In this document: piece by piece, positions 1 through 8,815 of the stretch | How the letters are laid out: every line of letters starts with the position of its first letter | Numbering within the stretch: the stretch's first letter is position 1 | Program-made: the position numbers and the translations under genes | NCBI RefSeq assembly: GCF_024710485.1 | Contig: NZ_JANJUQ010000038.1 | Span: 93,184 to 157,183, forward strand | DNA: 64,000 nucleotides | Source of the DNA: Flavobacterium sp. | GTDB taxonomy: Bacteria; Bacteroidota; Bacteroidia; Flavobacteriales; Flavobacteriaceae | Direction of reading: 5' to 3' | The notes under the pieces: model-generated | Told to the model about the DNA's origin: nothing | What the model saw: only the letters and a program-made list of their open reading frames with translations | Databases searched by the model: none

Positions 1-218
1 CTAATTACGGTATCGCTTTGATTGAAAAAAAACATACCAAGCGTTACCACAACCAAAATGCTGGCAGCAATAAACAAAAAGCCAAAAGGTTTTCTTGATT
101 TTTTTTCTTCAGCTACAGAAAGCATGGCATCCAATCGGTCCCAAGCTTGGGCAGACGGTTGAATTTCTCTGGCATTCAGTTGGTCTCTGAATTGTTTCTC
201 TAATTTATTCGGTTCCAT
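1..218 (-). CDS. Partial membrane protein, probable anti-sigma factor-like
   Basis: Only the first ~72 codons lie in the window; the gene runs off the left edge. The product has a charged N-terminal segment of about 43 residues, containing the motif SAQAWDRLDAML, followed by one hydrophobic segment (about residues 45-64). This layout is typical of the small single-pass proteins encoded right after ECF sigma factors in Flavobacteria. The start at 218 is outside the six-frame calls but clear: ATG overlaps the last 14 bases of the sigma gene, implying translational coupling. An anti-sigma role is inferred from position and topology only, and the C-terminal part cannot be judged. Confidence 0.6.
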   Translation of the reverse strand, partial: MEPNKLEKQFRDQLNAREIQPSAQAWDRLDAMLSVAEEKKSRKPFGFLFIAASILVVVTLGMFFFNQSDTVI

Positions 219-765
219 TGTGGTAATTTTTTAATTTAATGATGTTGTCTTGGAGCATTTTTCGAGCGTGAGACAATTGCGATTTCGAAGTACCTTCACT
301 GATGCTCAACATGGTCGCAATTTCTTGATGTTTAAACCCTTCAATCGCATACAAATTGAAAATCATTCGGTAACCATCAGGTAAATTATCGATTAAAAAC
401 TGAATATCTTCCACCGAAAACTTACTTTCAATATTGTTATGCCGTTCTTCGAAAAAAGTCTCGTCTTCGATAAACTTCACCTTCTTCTGTACTCGGATAA
501 AAGAAATGCACTCGTTAATCATGATGCGGCGAATCCAACCTTCAAAACTGCCTTTGCTTTCAAAATTCTTGAGATTAGTAAACACTTTCATAAAGGCGGT
601 AATCATAATGTCTTCCGCCTGATGCATATCTTTAATATACTGACGGCAAACACTCAACATTTTTGGAGCGAATTTGTAATAAATCTGATGTTGTGCATGG
701 CGATTATTTTCGACAGCTAATGCGATCAGTTCATTTTCGTCCTTATGTAAGTTGATTACTTTCAT
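205..765 (-). CDS. RNA polymerase ECF-type sigma factor
   Basis: A 186-residue sigma-70 family protein without region 1. Region 2 covers about residues 25-95 and includes the stretch with QAEDIMITAFMKVF and FEGWIRRIMIN, typical of core binding and -10 recognition. Region 4 is near residues 120-175, with a helix-turn-helix around GFKHQEIATMLSISEGTSKS that would contact the -35 element. It directs core RNA polymerase to a small regulon that cannot be told from sequence. The gene overlaps the downstream single-pass membrane protein by 14 bases, the classic sigma/anti-sigma arrangement. Confidence 0.9.
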   Translation of the reverse strand: MKVINLHKDENELIALAVENNRHAQHQIYYKFAPKMLSVCRQYIKDMHQAEDIMITAFMKVFTNLKNFESKGSFEGWIRRIMINECISFIRVQKKVKFIEDETFFEERHNNIESKFSVEDIQFLIDNLPDGYRMIFNLYAIEGFKHQEIATMLSISEGTSKSQLSHARKMLQDNIIKLKNYHNGTE

Positions 766-870
766 TTAAAATTTCGATGTCAATTTCAATTTTCAACTTG
801 TTATTGATATTGATTAGATTTCTATTAGCATAGACGATTGTGGTCTCAAAATGGTTGCATGAAAAGTAAA

Positions 871-1713
871 TTATTTTAACCCTTCAAATTCAACATACTG
901 ATATTCAGGAGAAGACTCTAATAAATTTCTTAATATCGCCGCATGTCCATTTCCAATAATTACCAAAATCCTATCGTTGGGATTGGCCTTCATTTGTTGT
1001 ATTTTTCTAAAGATTCTCAAGTTACGGTTATACCACCAAACCGATAAAATATCTGCTCCTCGAGTATCATCCAATTTAAAATCACCCACCAAATACGCTC
1101 CGTAATTTAACCGATGGGCTTCTCTGGAATTAATCCGCTTGAAATAAGTTAACAGAGACATTGATTTGGGTAATTTTTCATCATGAGCAAACCAATCTAA
1201 GAACATCTTTACATACGGATCTTCATGTTGAAAATCGAAATCTTTGAACAGCTTAGTTATGTATACCGAATCCCTTTGAGCCAAATCGGCATCCATCGAT
1301 TCCACATCAATACTGTAAAGAGTGTCCAACTTTAATTCGTTGGCAATACGCATCCCTAATTGAAATCTTTCGTCTCTTTCCTGTCTGAATTCACCTTTTT
1401 TATACCGCTTTAATTTTTCTCCGGCTTTCCAATTAGGACGAGCTTCAATAGCAATTTTTGTAGGATTGAATTTTTTGATGTAAGAAACCAATTCCGTTAC
1501 TTCCGATTTCTTAGGCTCTTGTAGAACATCTATTTTATTGTTGTCTTCGGTTTTCATCGCATCCAAATTAGGATAGTCGAAGTGAAAAGTACCCACTACT
1601 AACACTTTTGGGGTTTCTTTTGAAAAAAATGAAGCCGGTGATTTACTATTATCTTGCTGTGCCACACAGTAAAAGGAACACAAAACAAAGCCGATTGCGA
1701 TTGATTTTTTCAT
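871..1713 (-). CDS. DUF5694-family exported protein
   Basis: 280 residues with an N-terminal signal peptide (MKKSIAIGFVLCSFYCVAQQ). The N-terminal strand KVLVVGTFHFDYPNLD and the C-terminal IIGNGHAAILRNLLE match the DUF5694 family. The G-T-x-H and G-x-G-H pair recalls TraB/GumN-type proteins, so a distantly related metal-dependent fold is possible, but that is inference. No enzymatic role is established that I can name. It is encoded alone, on the same strand as the sigma factor but 105 bases upstream of it, so co-transcription is uncertain. Confidence 0.75.
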   Translation of the reverse strand: MKKSIAIGFVLCSFYCVAQQDNSKSPASFFSKETPKVLVVGTFHFDYPNLDAMKTEDNNKIDVLQEPKKSEVTELVSYIKKFNPTKIAIEARPNWKAGEKLKRYKKGEFRQERDERFQLGMRIANELKLDTLYSIDVESMDADLAQRDSVYITKLFKDFDFQHEDPYVKMFLDWFAHDEKLPKSMSLLTYFKRINSREAHRLNYGAYLVGDFKLDDTRGADILSVWWYNRNLRIFRKIQQMKANPNDRILVIIGNGHAAILRNLLESSPEYQYVEFEGLK

Positions 1714-1803
1714 TTTGATGCATTTTTAATTGATTAACGTATAGCTATAAGACGAGAATCAAAGCAAAAGGGTTGCATCAAAAAAACAACCTTATTAAAC
1801 GAA

Positions 1804-2784
1804 CTATTTTTTTCTTTCTATTACGTAATTCACCATAAGTGAAAGGGCGTCTCTGTATTTCGATTGGGGAAAGTTTTGGAGGATTTGGAGGGCTTCTTCT
1901 TGGAACTGCAACATTTTTTGCTCGGCATACTGCAAACCGTTTTTGTCTTTGACGAATTGGATAACTTCCTTAACGCGTTTTTTATCTTTGTTATGGTTTT
2001 TAATCGAATTGATGCACCAACTCTTTTCTTTATCCGCACAATTGTTCAGGGCATGAATTAACGGCAAAGTCATTTTTTGCTCTTTAATATCGATTCCGGT
2101 AGGTTTGCCAATGGCGTCATCGGTGTAATCGAACAAATCGTCTTTGATTTGAAAAGCCATACCAATCAACTCGCCAAATTTTCGCATCGCTTCTACCTGA
2201 GTTTCGTCTTCCGAAACCGATTTGGCACCTAAAGCACAACACGAAGCAATTAAAGTAGCGGTTTTTTTTCGGATGATTTCGTAATATACTTCTTCTACGA
2301 TGTCCAGTCTTCTGGCTTTTTCTATTTGCAGTAATTCGCCTTCACTCATTTCGCGAACTGCTACCGAGATGATGCGGAGCAAATCGAAATCACCGTGATC
2401 AATAGAAAGCAACAAGCCTTTTGACAATAAGTAATCGCCGACTAAAACGGCAATTTTATTTTTCCACAACGCATTGAGGGAGAAAAAACCGCGACGACGA
2501 TTGCTGTCGTCCACTACATCATCGTGTACTAAAGTTGCCGTATGAATCAACTCGATTACCGATGCACCGCGGTAGGTTCTTTCATTCACTTCGCCTTTTT
2601 CAGAGAGCATCTTGGCAACTAAAAACACAAACATCGGACGCATTTGTTTGCCCTTGCGATTGACAATGTAGTAAGTAATTCGGTTTAACAACGCAACCTT
2701 TGAAGTCATTGATTCGTAGAACTTTTTCTCGAAAAGTTCCATTTCCTCTTGTATAGGTTGTTTTATTTGAGAAGTGATATTCAT
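1804..2784 (-). CDS. Polyprenyl diphosphate synthase (octaprenyl/IspB type)
   Basis: A trans-prenyltransferase that elongates farnesyl diphosphate with isopentenyl diphosphate, making the long side chain of menaquinone. The first aspartate-rich motif DDVVDD lies near residues 88-93 and the second, KDDLFD, near residue 213; both bind Mg-diphosphate. Length (326 residues) fits the family. A longer frame opens at 2817, but I start at the ATG at 2784. The minus-strand box TATCTTTG at 2815-2822 lies inside that longer frame, and homologous N-termini begin close to MNITSQ. Chain length cannot be read from the sequence. Confidence 0.9.
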   Translation of the reverse strand: MNITSQIKQPIQEEMELFEKKFYESMTSKVALLNRITYYIVNRKGKQMRPMFVFLVAKMLSEKGEVNERTYRGASVIELIHTATLVHDDVVDDSNRRRGFFSLNALWKNKIAVLVGDYLLSKGLLLSIDHGDFDLLRIISVAVREMSEGELLQIEKARRLDIVEEVYYEIIRKKTATLIASCCALGAKSVSEDETQVEAMRKFGELIGMAFQIKDDLFDYTDDAIGKPTGIDIKEQKMTLPLIHALNNCADKEKSWCINSIKNHNKDKKRVKEVIQFVKDKNGLQYAEQKMLQFQEEALQILQNFPQSKYRDALSLMVNYVIERKK

Positions 2785-2814
2785 TAAAACTAAAACCGAA
2801 TTCCATCGGGCTTT

Positions 2815-2822
2815 CAAAGATA
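2815..2822 (-). promoter_or_regulatory. Flavobacterial -7 box (TATCTTTG) for polyprenyl synthase
   Basis: Read on the minus strand this is TATCTTTG, matching the Bacteroidota TAnnTTTG consensus. Transcription would start about 25 bases before the chosen ATG at 2784. No clear TTG -33 element is visible. Confidence 0.5.
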
Positions 2823-2915
2823 CAACAAAGCCTTCGTATGAAAAAAATATTTACATTTGATTAAACCTTTTTTAATAGTATTATTCAAAGCAACGAACCA
2901 AAAATTAAAAAACAT

Positions 2916-3749
2916 ATGAAAATTAAAAATGTAATTATAGGAGCAACATTGTCAATGTTGATTTTAAGCTGTAGCAAAGACGACAGCAATAATGCTGTTT
3001 CGAATGATTTGAGCGAAGCCCGAGTGAGTGCCAAAATTGATATGGTAACGGAAGATGTTGCAAAGATAGTTGACGAACAATTTGCTCTTCAAGCCAATCC
3101 GTCGGCCGGAAGAAACAGTCAAGAAGTGTCTTCTTTGCCTTCTTGTGTAACAGTTAATGTTCAATTGACTCCTAACAACTGGACCAGAACCTTAACGTTT
3201 AACAACTGCGAATTACCTAACGGGAATGTACTCAACGGAACCATCATTATCAGCGGAAGCTTGAATTTCGACACACCATCACACACTATCAGCTATAGTT
3301 TTGTTGACTTCTATCACAACGACATCTTGGTTGAAGGGAATCGTACAGTAGTTCGCACAATTGAAAGTACAGCTTCGCAAGCTGTACCGCATCCGGTGGC
3401 CAATATGACTATCGATATGCAACTAACTTTCCCGAACGGCAATGAATACCACAGAGTTGGAAACCGAGTTCGTGAAATGATAGAAGGTTTCGGCACTCCG
3501 ATGATTTGGGCAGACAATGTGTTTTCAATTACCGGGAACTGGACAACTACTTTCCCTGCAGGAACGAGAACGTCAACAATCACAACGCCACTCAGAGCTG
3601 AGGCCGGTTGTCCGCACATTGTTAGCGGAGTAATTACTACCGTTAGAAATAATAATACCATCACTTTGGATTACGGCAACGGTGATTGTGACAACCAAGC
3701 TACTTTAACCGTAAACGGCAACAGCACCAACATCACTTTAGGAAATTAA
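2916..3749 (+). CDS. Hypothetical surface lipoprotein
   Basis: 277 residues. A lipoprotein signal ends at Cys19 (LILSC), followed by SKDDS. The charged residues just after the cysteine resemble the Bacteroidota lipoprotein export signal that sends lipoproteins to the cell surface. The rest is rich in Thr, Asn and Ser with alternating polar/hydrophobic strands, suggesting a beta-sandwich, and contains repeated T-x-N-G type segments near residues 85-115. I do not recognise a family. A -7 like box TACATTTG sits at 2852-2859. The gene is monocistronic, between a divergent prenyl synthase and a convergent rlmN. Confidence 0.75.
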   Translation: MKIKNVIIGATLSMLILSCSKDDSNNAVSNDLSEARVSAKIDMVTEDVAKIVDEQFALQANPSAGRNSQEVSSLPSCVTVNVQLTPNNWTRTLTFNNCELPNGNVLNGTIIISGSLNFDTPSHTISYSFVDFYHNDILVEGNRTVVRTIESTASQAVPHPVANMTIDMQLTFPNGNEYHRVGNRVREMIEGFGTPMIWADNVFSITGNWTTTFPAGTRTSTITTPLRAEAGCPHIVSGVITTVRNNNTITLDYGNGDCDNQATLTVNGNSTNITLGN

Positions 3750-3775
3750 TTACAGTTAACTTAGTTATAAATAAA

Positions 3776-3808
3776 GAAAACTCTCAGCGATAAGTTGGGA
3801 GTTTTTTT
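3776..3808 (+). terminator. Rho-independent terminator after the lipoprotein gene
   Basis: AACTCTCA and TTGGGAGTT can pair, with one G-T wobble, around an eight-base loop, followed by eight T. An A run on the other side lets it serve the convergent rlmN gene too. Confidence 0.75.
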
Positions 3809-4849
3809 TCAGGATTTATTAGCCAATTGACCGCAAGCCGCATCAATATCTTTTCCTCGACTACGGCGTACTTTGGCTACAATATCATTTTTTCCCAGCG
3901 CAGCAATGTAATTATTAATCGCTTCCTCCGAGGCTTGTTGGAACTCGCCGTCATCAATAGGATTGTATTCGATTAAATTGACTTTGCAAGGTACGTATTT
4001 GCAGAATTTTACTAAAGCGTCAATAGAAGCTTTATCGTCGTTAATACCTTTCCAAACTACATACTCATACGTCACTTTACTCTTGGTTTTTTGATACCAG
4101 TACTGCAAGGCTTCTCTGAGTTCGGTCAAAGGGAAGTTTTTGGTAAACGGCATAATATGATTTCGAGTTGATTCGATAGCTGAATGCAAAGAAACTGCAA
4201 GTTTAAATTTAACCTCATCGTCGGCCATCTTTTTAATCATCTTAGAAACGCCCGAAGTAGAAACCGTAATGCGTTTGGGTGACATGCCTAAGCCTTCTTC
4301 CGAGGTAATCATATCGATGGCTTTCATCACATTATTGTAGTTCATTAACGGCTCGCCCATTCCCATAAAAACAATGTTGGATAACGGTCGATTGTAATAC
4401 AAACGACTTTCACGGTCGATGGCCACGACTTGATCGTAAATCTCGCCCGGTTCCAAATTTCGCATTCTTTTTAAACGAGCGGTAGCACAGAAATTACAAT
4501 CCAAACTACAGCCAACCTGACTGGAAACACAAGCCGTAGTTCGGGTTTCGGTGGGAATCAAAACGCTTTCCACTACTAAACCGTCATGCAAACGAACTGC
4601 ATTTTTTACGGTACCATCTTCGCTGCGTTGCATTTGATCGACTTGAATATGGTTAATCACGAAATGTTTTTCCAACATGGCGCGCGTTTCTTTAGACACG
4701 TTAGTCATATCGTCAAAACTGTGTGAAGCTTTGCTCCACAGCCATTCGTACACCTGATTGCCGCGAAATGCTTTGTCGCCGTTGGCCACAAAAAAATCAC
4801 GCAATTGGGTTTTAGTCAAACTTCGGATGTCTTTTTTCTCGATTTCCAT
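3809..4849 (-). CDS. rlmN: 23S rRNA (adenine2503-C2)/tRNA methyltransferase RlmN
   Basis: A radical-SAM dual-specificity methylase that modifies A2503 of 23S rRNA and A37 of some tRNAs. The 346-residue product has the iron-sulphur motif C114-x3-C118-x2-C121 (CSLDCNFC). Further family signatures are GMGEPLMN and the C-terminal Cys339 (AACGQL), which supplies the methyl-carrying cysteine. The N-terminal RlmN domain (LTKTQLRDFF) is present. The -7 box TAACTTTG lies only four bases before the ATG, so the mRNA is probably leaderless. It is divergent from the O-methyltransferase gene, with the two promoters packed in about 60 bases. Confidence 0.96.
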   Translation of the reverse strand: MEIEKKDIRSLTKTQLRDFFVANGDKAFRGNQVYEWLWSKASHSFDDMTNVSKETRAMLEKHFVINHIQVDQMQRSEDGTVKNAVRLHDGLVVESVLIPTETRTTACVSSQVGCSLDCNFCATARLKRMRNLEPGEIYDQVVAIDRESRLYYNRPLSNIVFMGMGEPLMNYNNVMKAIDMITSEEGLGMSPKRITVSTSGVSKMIKKMADDEVKFKLAVSLHSAIESTRNHIMPFTKNFPLTELREALQYWYQKTKSKVTYEYVVWKGINDDKASIDALVKFCKYVPCKVNLIEYNPIDDGEFQQASEEAINNYIAALGKNDIVAKVRRSRGKDIDAACGQLANKS

Positions 4850-4853
4850 GGCG

Positions 4854-4861
4854 CAAAGTTA
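4854..4861 (-). promoter_or_regulatory. -7 box for rlmN, probable leaderless start
   Basis: Minus-strand TAACTTTG ends four bases before the rlmN ATG. With the usual few-base distance from the box to the start site, transcription would begin at or near the start codon. Confidence 0.5.
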
Positions 4862-4894
4862 GTCATAAAGTTGACATACTAATTTTGGAATTTG

Positions 4895-4902
4895 TAATTT
4901 TG
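4895..4902 (+). promoter_or_regulatory. -7 box TAATTTTG for the O-methyltransferase gene
   Basis: TAATTTTG on the plus strand, with TTG at 4871-4873, 21 bases upstream. A start site near 4908 would leave about a dozen untranslated bases before the ATG at 4922. This argues against the TTG codon at 4907 as the translation start. Confidence 0.55.
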
Positions 4903-4921
4903 GCTATTGAAAATTATTCCT

Positions 4922-5563
4922 ATGCATTTCCTTTCTGACGAATTAGACGATTATGTAACCCAACATTCCCAAGACGAACCCGAATTATTGGCACAGTTGA
5001 ACCGTGAAACCCATTTGAAAATCTTGCAGCCGCGGATGTTGAGCGGTCACTTTCAGGGCAGGGTTTTGAGTATGTTGTCGAAAATTATCCATCCGACCAA
5101 TATTTTGGAAATCGGAACTTATACAGGTTACGCGACTTTGTGTTTGGCAGAAGGTTTAGCAGAAAACGGCAGTATTGACACCATAGACGTGAATGAAGAA
5201 TTAGTGGATTTCCAACGAAAATATTTCGACCGTAGCGAATGGAGTAATCAGATTTTCCAACATTTAGGTCCGGCTTTAGACCTTATTCCGACCTTGGGTA
5301 AAAAATACGATTTGGTGTTTATTGATGCCGACAAGGACAATTACATCAACTACTTCCACGCCATTGTTCCGATGATGAATAAAGGCGGTATTATCTTATC
5401 GGATAATGTTTTGTGGAGCGGCAAGGTAGTTGAAGAAGTGAAAGCCAACGACAGAACTACCAAACTCATTATGGAATACAATCAGCTGCTGAAAAATGAT
5501 CCGAGAGTAGAAACCGTTTTATTGCCTATCCGTGACGGATTGACTGTTTCAAGAGTAAAGTAA
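4922..5563 (+). CDS. SAM-dependent O-methyltransferase
   Basis: A 213-residue class I methyltransferase of the caffeoyl-CoA/catechol O-methyltransferase type. SAM motif I is ILEIGTYTGYATLCLAE. The metal-binding acidic segment is VFIDADKDNYINYF, followed by GGIILSDNVLWSG, as in Mg-dependent catechol-type enzymes. The substrate is unknown. I use ATG 4922 (MHFLSDEL) instead of the in-frame TTG at 4907, because the promoter leaves little room for the longer form. It stands alone between divergent rlmN and a convergent PAP2 gene. Confidence 0.88.
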   Translation: MHFLSDELDDYVTQHSQDEPELLAQLNRETHLKILQPRMLSGHFQGRVLSMLSKIIHPTNILEIGTYTGYATLCLAEGLAENGSIDTIDVNEELVDFQRKYFDRSEWSNQIFQHLGPALDLIPTLGKKYDLVFIDADKDNYINYFHAIVPMMNKGGIILSDNVLWSGKVVEEVKANDRTTKLIMEYNQLLKNDPRVETVLLPIRDGLTVSRVK

Positions 5564-5579
5564 AAAGTTTGAAGTACAA

Positions 5580-6137
5580 TTACGAAGTACGTAGGATGTA
5601 TTTCGCATACAACTTGTAAGCTATATATCCGCAACCGGCTCCAAAAGCGTAACCGGTTAAAATGTCTGTTGGAAAATGCAAGCCTAAGTAAATGCGACTA
5701 TAAGCAAAAATCAACGGGAACAAAAACAGCAAGTAAGCGTGTTTGTAGTAGCGTTTTAAAATCAGGAACGTCAGCACAGTTGACGCCATAGAATTAGTGG
5801 CATGACCGGAGAAAAAACTGAAAGAACTACTTTTTTTAACTCTTCTGATGATATCGCCGATTTCCAAATCGTTACAAGGGCGTAACCTTTCGAAGCCATA
5901 TTTAAAAAGATTGACCGTTTGATCGCAAATCAACACCAAAACGGCAATAAACAACACGTAATATCCAAAATTTTTCCAGCCGATTTTCTTTTGTAACCAA
6001 TAAAAAACGAACAAAAAAAACGGCGCCCAATAAAGCTGCTTGGTAATAAAAAGCCAAACAGGATCCCATTGTTCTGAACCTAAACCATTGAGATATACGA
6101 GAGCTTGCTTGTCGAGTTGGACAATTTTTTCGAGCAT
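5580..6137 (-). CDS. PAP2-family membrane phosphatase
   Basis: A 185-residue integral membrane acid phosphatase. All three family motifs are visible: K-x6-RP in KYGFERLRP, SGH in FFSGHATNS, and S-R-x5-H-x3-D in SRIYLGLHFPTD. Several hydrophobic segments flank them. Likely substrates are lipid diphosphates such as undecaprenyl diphosphate or phosphatidic acid, acting on the periplasmic face. The start codon shares a base with the stop of the upstream tatA-like gene (TAATG), so the two are translationally coupled. Confidence 0.9.
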   Translation of the reverse strand: MLEKIVQLDKQALVYLNGLGSEQWDPVWLFITKQLYWAPFFLFVFYWLQKKIGWKNFGYYVLFIAVLVLICDQTVNLFKYGFERLRPCNDLEIGDIIRRVKKSSSFSFFSGHATNSMASTVLTFLILKRYYKHAYLLFLFPLIFAYSRIYLGLHFPTDILTGYAFGAGCGYIAYKLYAKYILRTS

Positions 6138-6460
6138 TACATTTGGCGTTTAATAGGTCCCGACATCGATTCGATATCTTCTGCGGCTTGTTTGATTTCG
6201 GGTAAAACGCCTTGATCTACACTGCTTTTTACCTTGTTAACTTCTTCCGTAAAAGTCCCGGTGATGCTTTTTACAGAATCGTTTAATTCTTGCACTTCGG
6301 CACTTTTTTGGATTTCGGTTTTGATTTCATTAGTGGCATTTTTGAGTTGTGCCATAATTTTCCCAAAGGTACGAGCAATTTCCGGCACTTTATCAGAACC
6401 GAATAGCATCAACGCAATGAAGATGATAAAAATTAATTCGCCAAATCCAAATCCAAGCAT
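6137..6460 (-). CDS. Sec-independent (Tat) translocase TatA/TatB-family protein
   Basis: 107 residues. The short N-terminal transmembrane helix is preceded by GFGELIFI, then LFGSDKVPEIARTFGK forms the hinge and amphipathic helix of TatA/TatB/TatE proteins. It is followed by a charged, probably helical tail. The family builds the pore, or the TatB partner, for folded protein export. Which of TatA or TatB it is cannot be told, since Bacteroidota often use one TatA-like protein for both. A -7 box TAACTTTG on the minus strand lies at 6488-6495. It forms an operon with the PAP2 gene. Confidence 0.88.
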   Translation of the reverse strand: MLGFGFGELIFIIFIALMLFGSDKVPEIARTFGKIMAQLKNATNEIKTEIQKSAEVQELNDSVKSITGTFTEEVNKVKSSVDQGVLPEIKQAAEDIESMSGPIKRQM

Positions 6461-6487
6461 AACCTAAACTTCTTAATTGTAAGGTTG

Positions 6488-6495
6488 CAAAGTTA
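6488..6495 (-). promoter_or_regulatory. -7 box for the tatA-PAP2 operon
   Basis: Minus-strand TAACTTTG, 28 bases before the tatA ATG, in the short gap after the M1 peptidase stop codon. Confidence 0.45.
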
Positions 6496-6505
6496 CAAAC
6501 TTAAG

Positions 6506-8755
6506 TTAATCAAACTTCGATTTTTGTGCTGTTTTTGGCCAAGTATTATTCGACGTATCGATATCGGCCGTTTCTTCTTTCGGGTCGACTACAATTTTGG
6601 CAATCGCTTTTTGCGTGGCAAAAGTTCGGTTGACTTCTTTGTCGTTCATACGCCAAATTTGAGCCGGGAAATAATGGTTTTCTTTAGTACCGTCTTCGAA
6701 AGTAATTTCAACAATAATCGGCATTACCAATCCGCCCGGTTTATCGAAAGTCACTTGATAGAAATACTTCGGCTCATTGAGCTTGGCTCTTTCTTCGGCA
6801 GTGAAGTTTTTGTTCACATAATCGTTTAAATCTTGGAAATCCGTAATCTTGAAAGGCTTGTTCAATTCCGGTTTGTAATCGGCACTGCCTTCAGCAATCA
6901 TGTACACCATAGGTCCGATTCTCGAATCACGACGACGTCTGGTTTTCATAAAATCGCTTACTTCTTTCGACGGATTGTTACTCACAAAGTATTTTTTCAC
7001 TTCTTTAATTCCGATGTCGGTGTAATCAGTCGTGTAGAACCAACCTCTCCAAAACCAGTCTAAATCGACTGCCGAAGCGTCTTCCATAGTTCTGAAAAAA
7101 TCTTCCGGGGTTGGATGTTTGAATTTCCAACGGTTGGCGTAGGTTTTAAAGGCATAGTCAAACAACTCAGGTCCCATGATGGTTTCGCGAAGAATGTTGA
7201 GCGCTGTAGCCGGTTTTCCGTAAGCATTACTTCCAAATTGACGAATACTTTCCGAATTGGTCATGATAGGTTCCAATCCGGTTTGGTCGCCACTCATATA
7301 CGGAATGATATTTTTGGCCGGACCGCGACGCGAAGGAAAGTTAGGATCAAAAGTTTTTTCAGCTAAATACTCCATAAAGGTATTTAATCCTTCGTCCATC
7401 CAAGTCCATTGACGCTCATCGGAATTGACAATCATAGGGAAAAAGTTGTGTCCAACTTCGTGACAAATTACACCTAACATGCCGTATTTGGTTTGGTCGG
7501 AATATTTTCCGTTTTCGTCAGGACGCCCGAAATTCCAACAAATCATAGGATATTCCATCCCTTGATCGCGGGCATTCACCGAAACGGCTTTTGGGTAAGG
7601 ATAATCAAAAGTGTAACTCGAATAACTTTTTAGAGTATGCGCTACCATGCGAGTAGAATATTCTTCCCACAGCGGATTGCCCTCTTTAGGATACAATGAA
7701 ATAGCCATCGAAGTTGTACTTCCCGTTTTTACCGCCATTGCATCATAGATGAATTTTCTGGAGGTTGAAATTCCAAAGTCGCGCACGTTTTCCGCTTTGA
7801 ATTTCCAAGTTTTCTTCTTGTCTGAAAAGCCTTTTTCTGCAGCTTCGGCTTCGGCTTGCGTCACTACGATTACCGGTTTATCGAATGATTTTTCGGCTTC
7901 GGCATAACGCTTTAATTGTTCCGGCGTAAACACTTCGTTTCTGTTTAGCAACGTCCCAGTAGCTTCCAGAATGTGATCGGCAGGAACAGTAATATTTACT
8001 TCGTAGTTTCCGAAAGTCAGCGCAAACTCACCCGAACCCCAAAACTGCATATTTTGCCAGCCTTCTACGTCGTTATAAACGGCCATCCTTGGGTAGAACT
8101 GTGCCAAAACGTATAAATTATTGCCGTCTTTCTCGAAATGCTCATAACCGGAGCGACCGCCGTCGATGATGTAGTTGTTGATGTTGTACCACCATTTGAT
8201 GGAAAACGTGATTTTTTCTTTGTGCTTCAACACCTTAGGCAACTCGATACGCATCATGGTTTGGTTGATAGTGTATTTCATTGGATTGCCTTGAGCATCT
8301 TTCACGTATTCAATGCGGAAACCACCGTCAAAATCTTCCTCCAAATACTTTCTGGAGAAACTTTGCACAGAAATTGCCGGATCGGTTTTGCTGTTTTGTA
8401 CTAAGGGAGAATTGGAATTTTTGGCTTTCTCATTTTGATCCAATTGAAGCCACAAATAATCTAGAGATTCCTTAGCGTTATTGGTATAAGTAATGGTTTC
8501 GGAACCGTATAGTCGTTGGTTTCTATCGTCCAGTTCAACGTCAATTTTGTAATCGGCTTGCTGCTGATAATATTCCGGCCCGGGTGCTCCCGAAGCTGTT
8601 CTGTACATATTAGGCGTGGCCATCAAATCGTACATTTGTTTGAATTTATCGGGATTTCGCTCTTCCGATTTATTGGTTTTGGGCGTATCCTGAGCTTGGG
8701 CAAAACCCATAGCCATAAAACACAAAAAGGCTACAAACTGAAACGTTCTTTTCAT
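6506..8755 (-). CDS. M1-family zinc metallopeptidase, exported
   Basis: 749 residues with a signal peptide ending near AQAQ (residue 22). The N-terminal half is the M1 beta-sandwich domain. The catalytic zinc site is H432-E-V-G-H436, and the third ligand is the Glu in WMDEGLNTF about 18 residues later. The exopeptidase motif, normally GxMEN, reads as GMEYP here, as in the Bacteroidota subfamily of large exported M1 proteins. It likely trims peptides in the periplasm. The DUF6702 and carboxypeptidase-regulatory-like genes follow on the same strand, a pairing I recognise from related genomes. Confidence 0.9.
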   Translation of the reverse strand: MKRTFQFVAFLCFMAMGFAQAQDTPKTNKSEERNPDKFKQMYDLMATPNMYRTASGAPGPEYYQQQADYKIDVELDDRNQRLYGSETITYTNNAKESLDYLWLQLDQNEKAKNSNSPLVQNSKTDPAISVQSFSRKYLEEDFDGGFRIEYVKDAQGNPMKYTINQTMMRIELPKVLKHKEKITFSIKWWYNINNYIIDGGRSGYEHFEKDGNNLYVLAQFYPRMAVYNDVEGWQNMQFWGSGEFALTFGNYEVNITVPADHILEATGTLLNRNEVFTPEQLKRYAEAEKSFDKPVIVVTQAEAEAAEKGFSDKKKTWKFKAENVRDFGISTSRKFIYDAMAVKTGSTTSMAISLYPKEGNPLWEEYSTRMVAHTLKSYSSYTFDYPYPKAVSVNARDQGMEYPMICWNFGRPDENGKYSDQTKYGMLGVICHEVGHNFFPMIVNSDERQWTWMDEGLNTFMEYLAEKTFDPNFPSRRGPAKNIIPYMSGDQTGLEPIMTNSESIRQFGSNAYGKPATALNILRETIMGPELFDYAFKTYANRWKFKHPTPEDFFRTMEDASAVDLDWFWRGWFYTTDYTDIGIKEVKKYFVSNNPSKEVSDFMKTRRRRDSRIGPMVYMIAEGSADYKPELNKPFKITDFQDLNDYVNKNFTAEERAKLNEPKYFYQVTFDKPGGLVMPIIVEITFEDGTKENHYFPAQIWRMNDKEVNRTFATQKAIAKIVVDPKEETADIDTSNNTWPKTAQKSKFD

Positions 8756-8815
8756 AGTTTTTACTTTAAAAGGCTAAAAATAAAATAAAATTGCAATTAG
8801 CCGTAGTAAAGAAAA

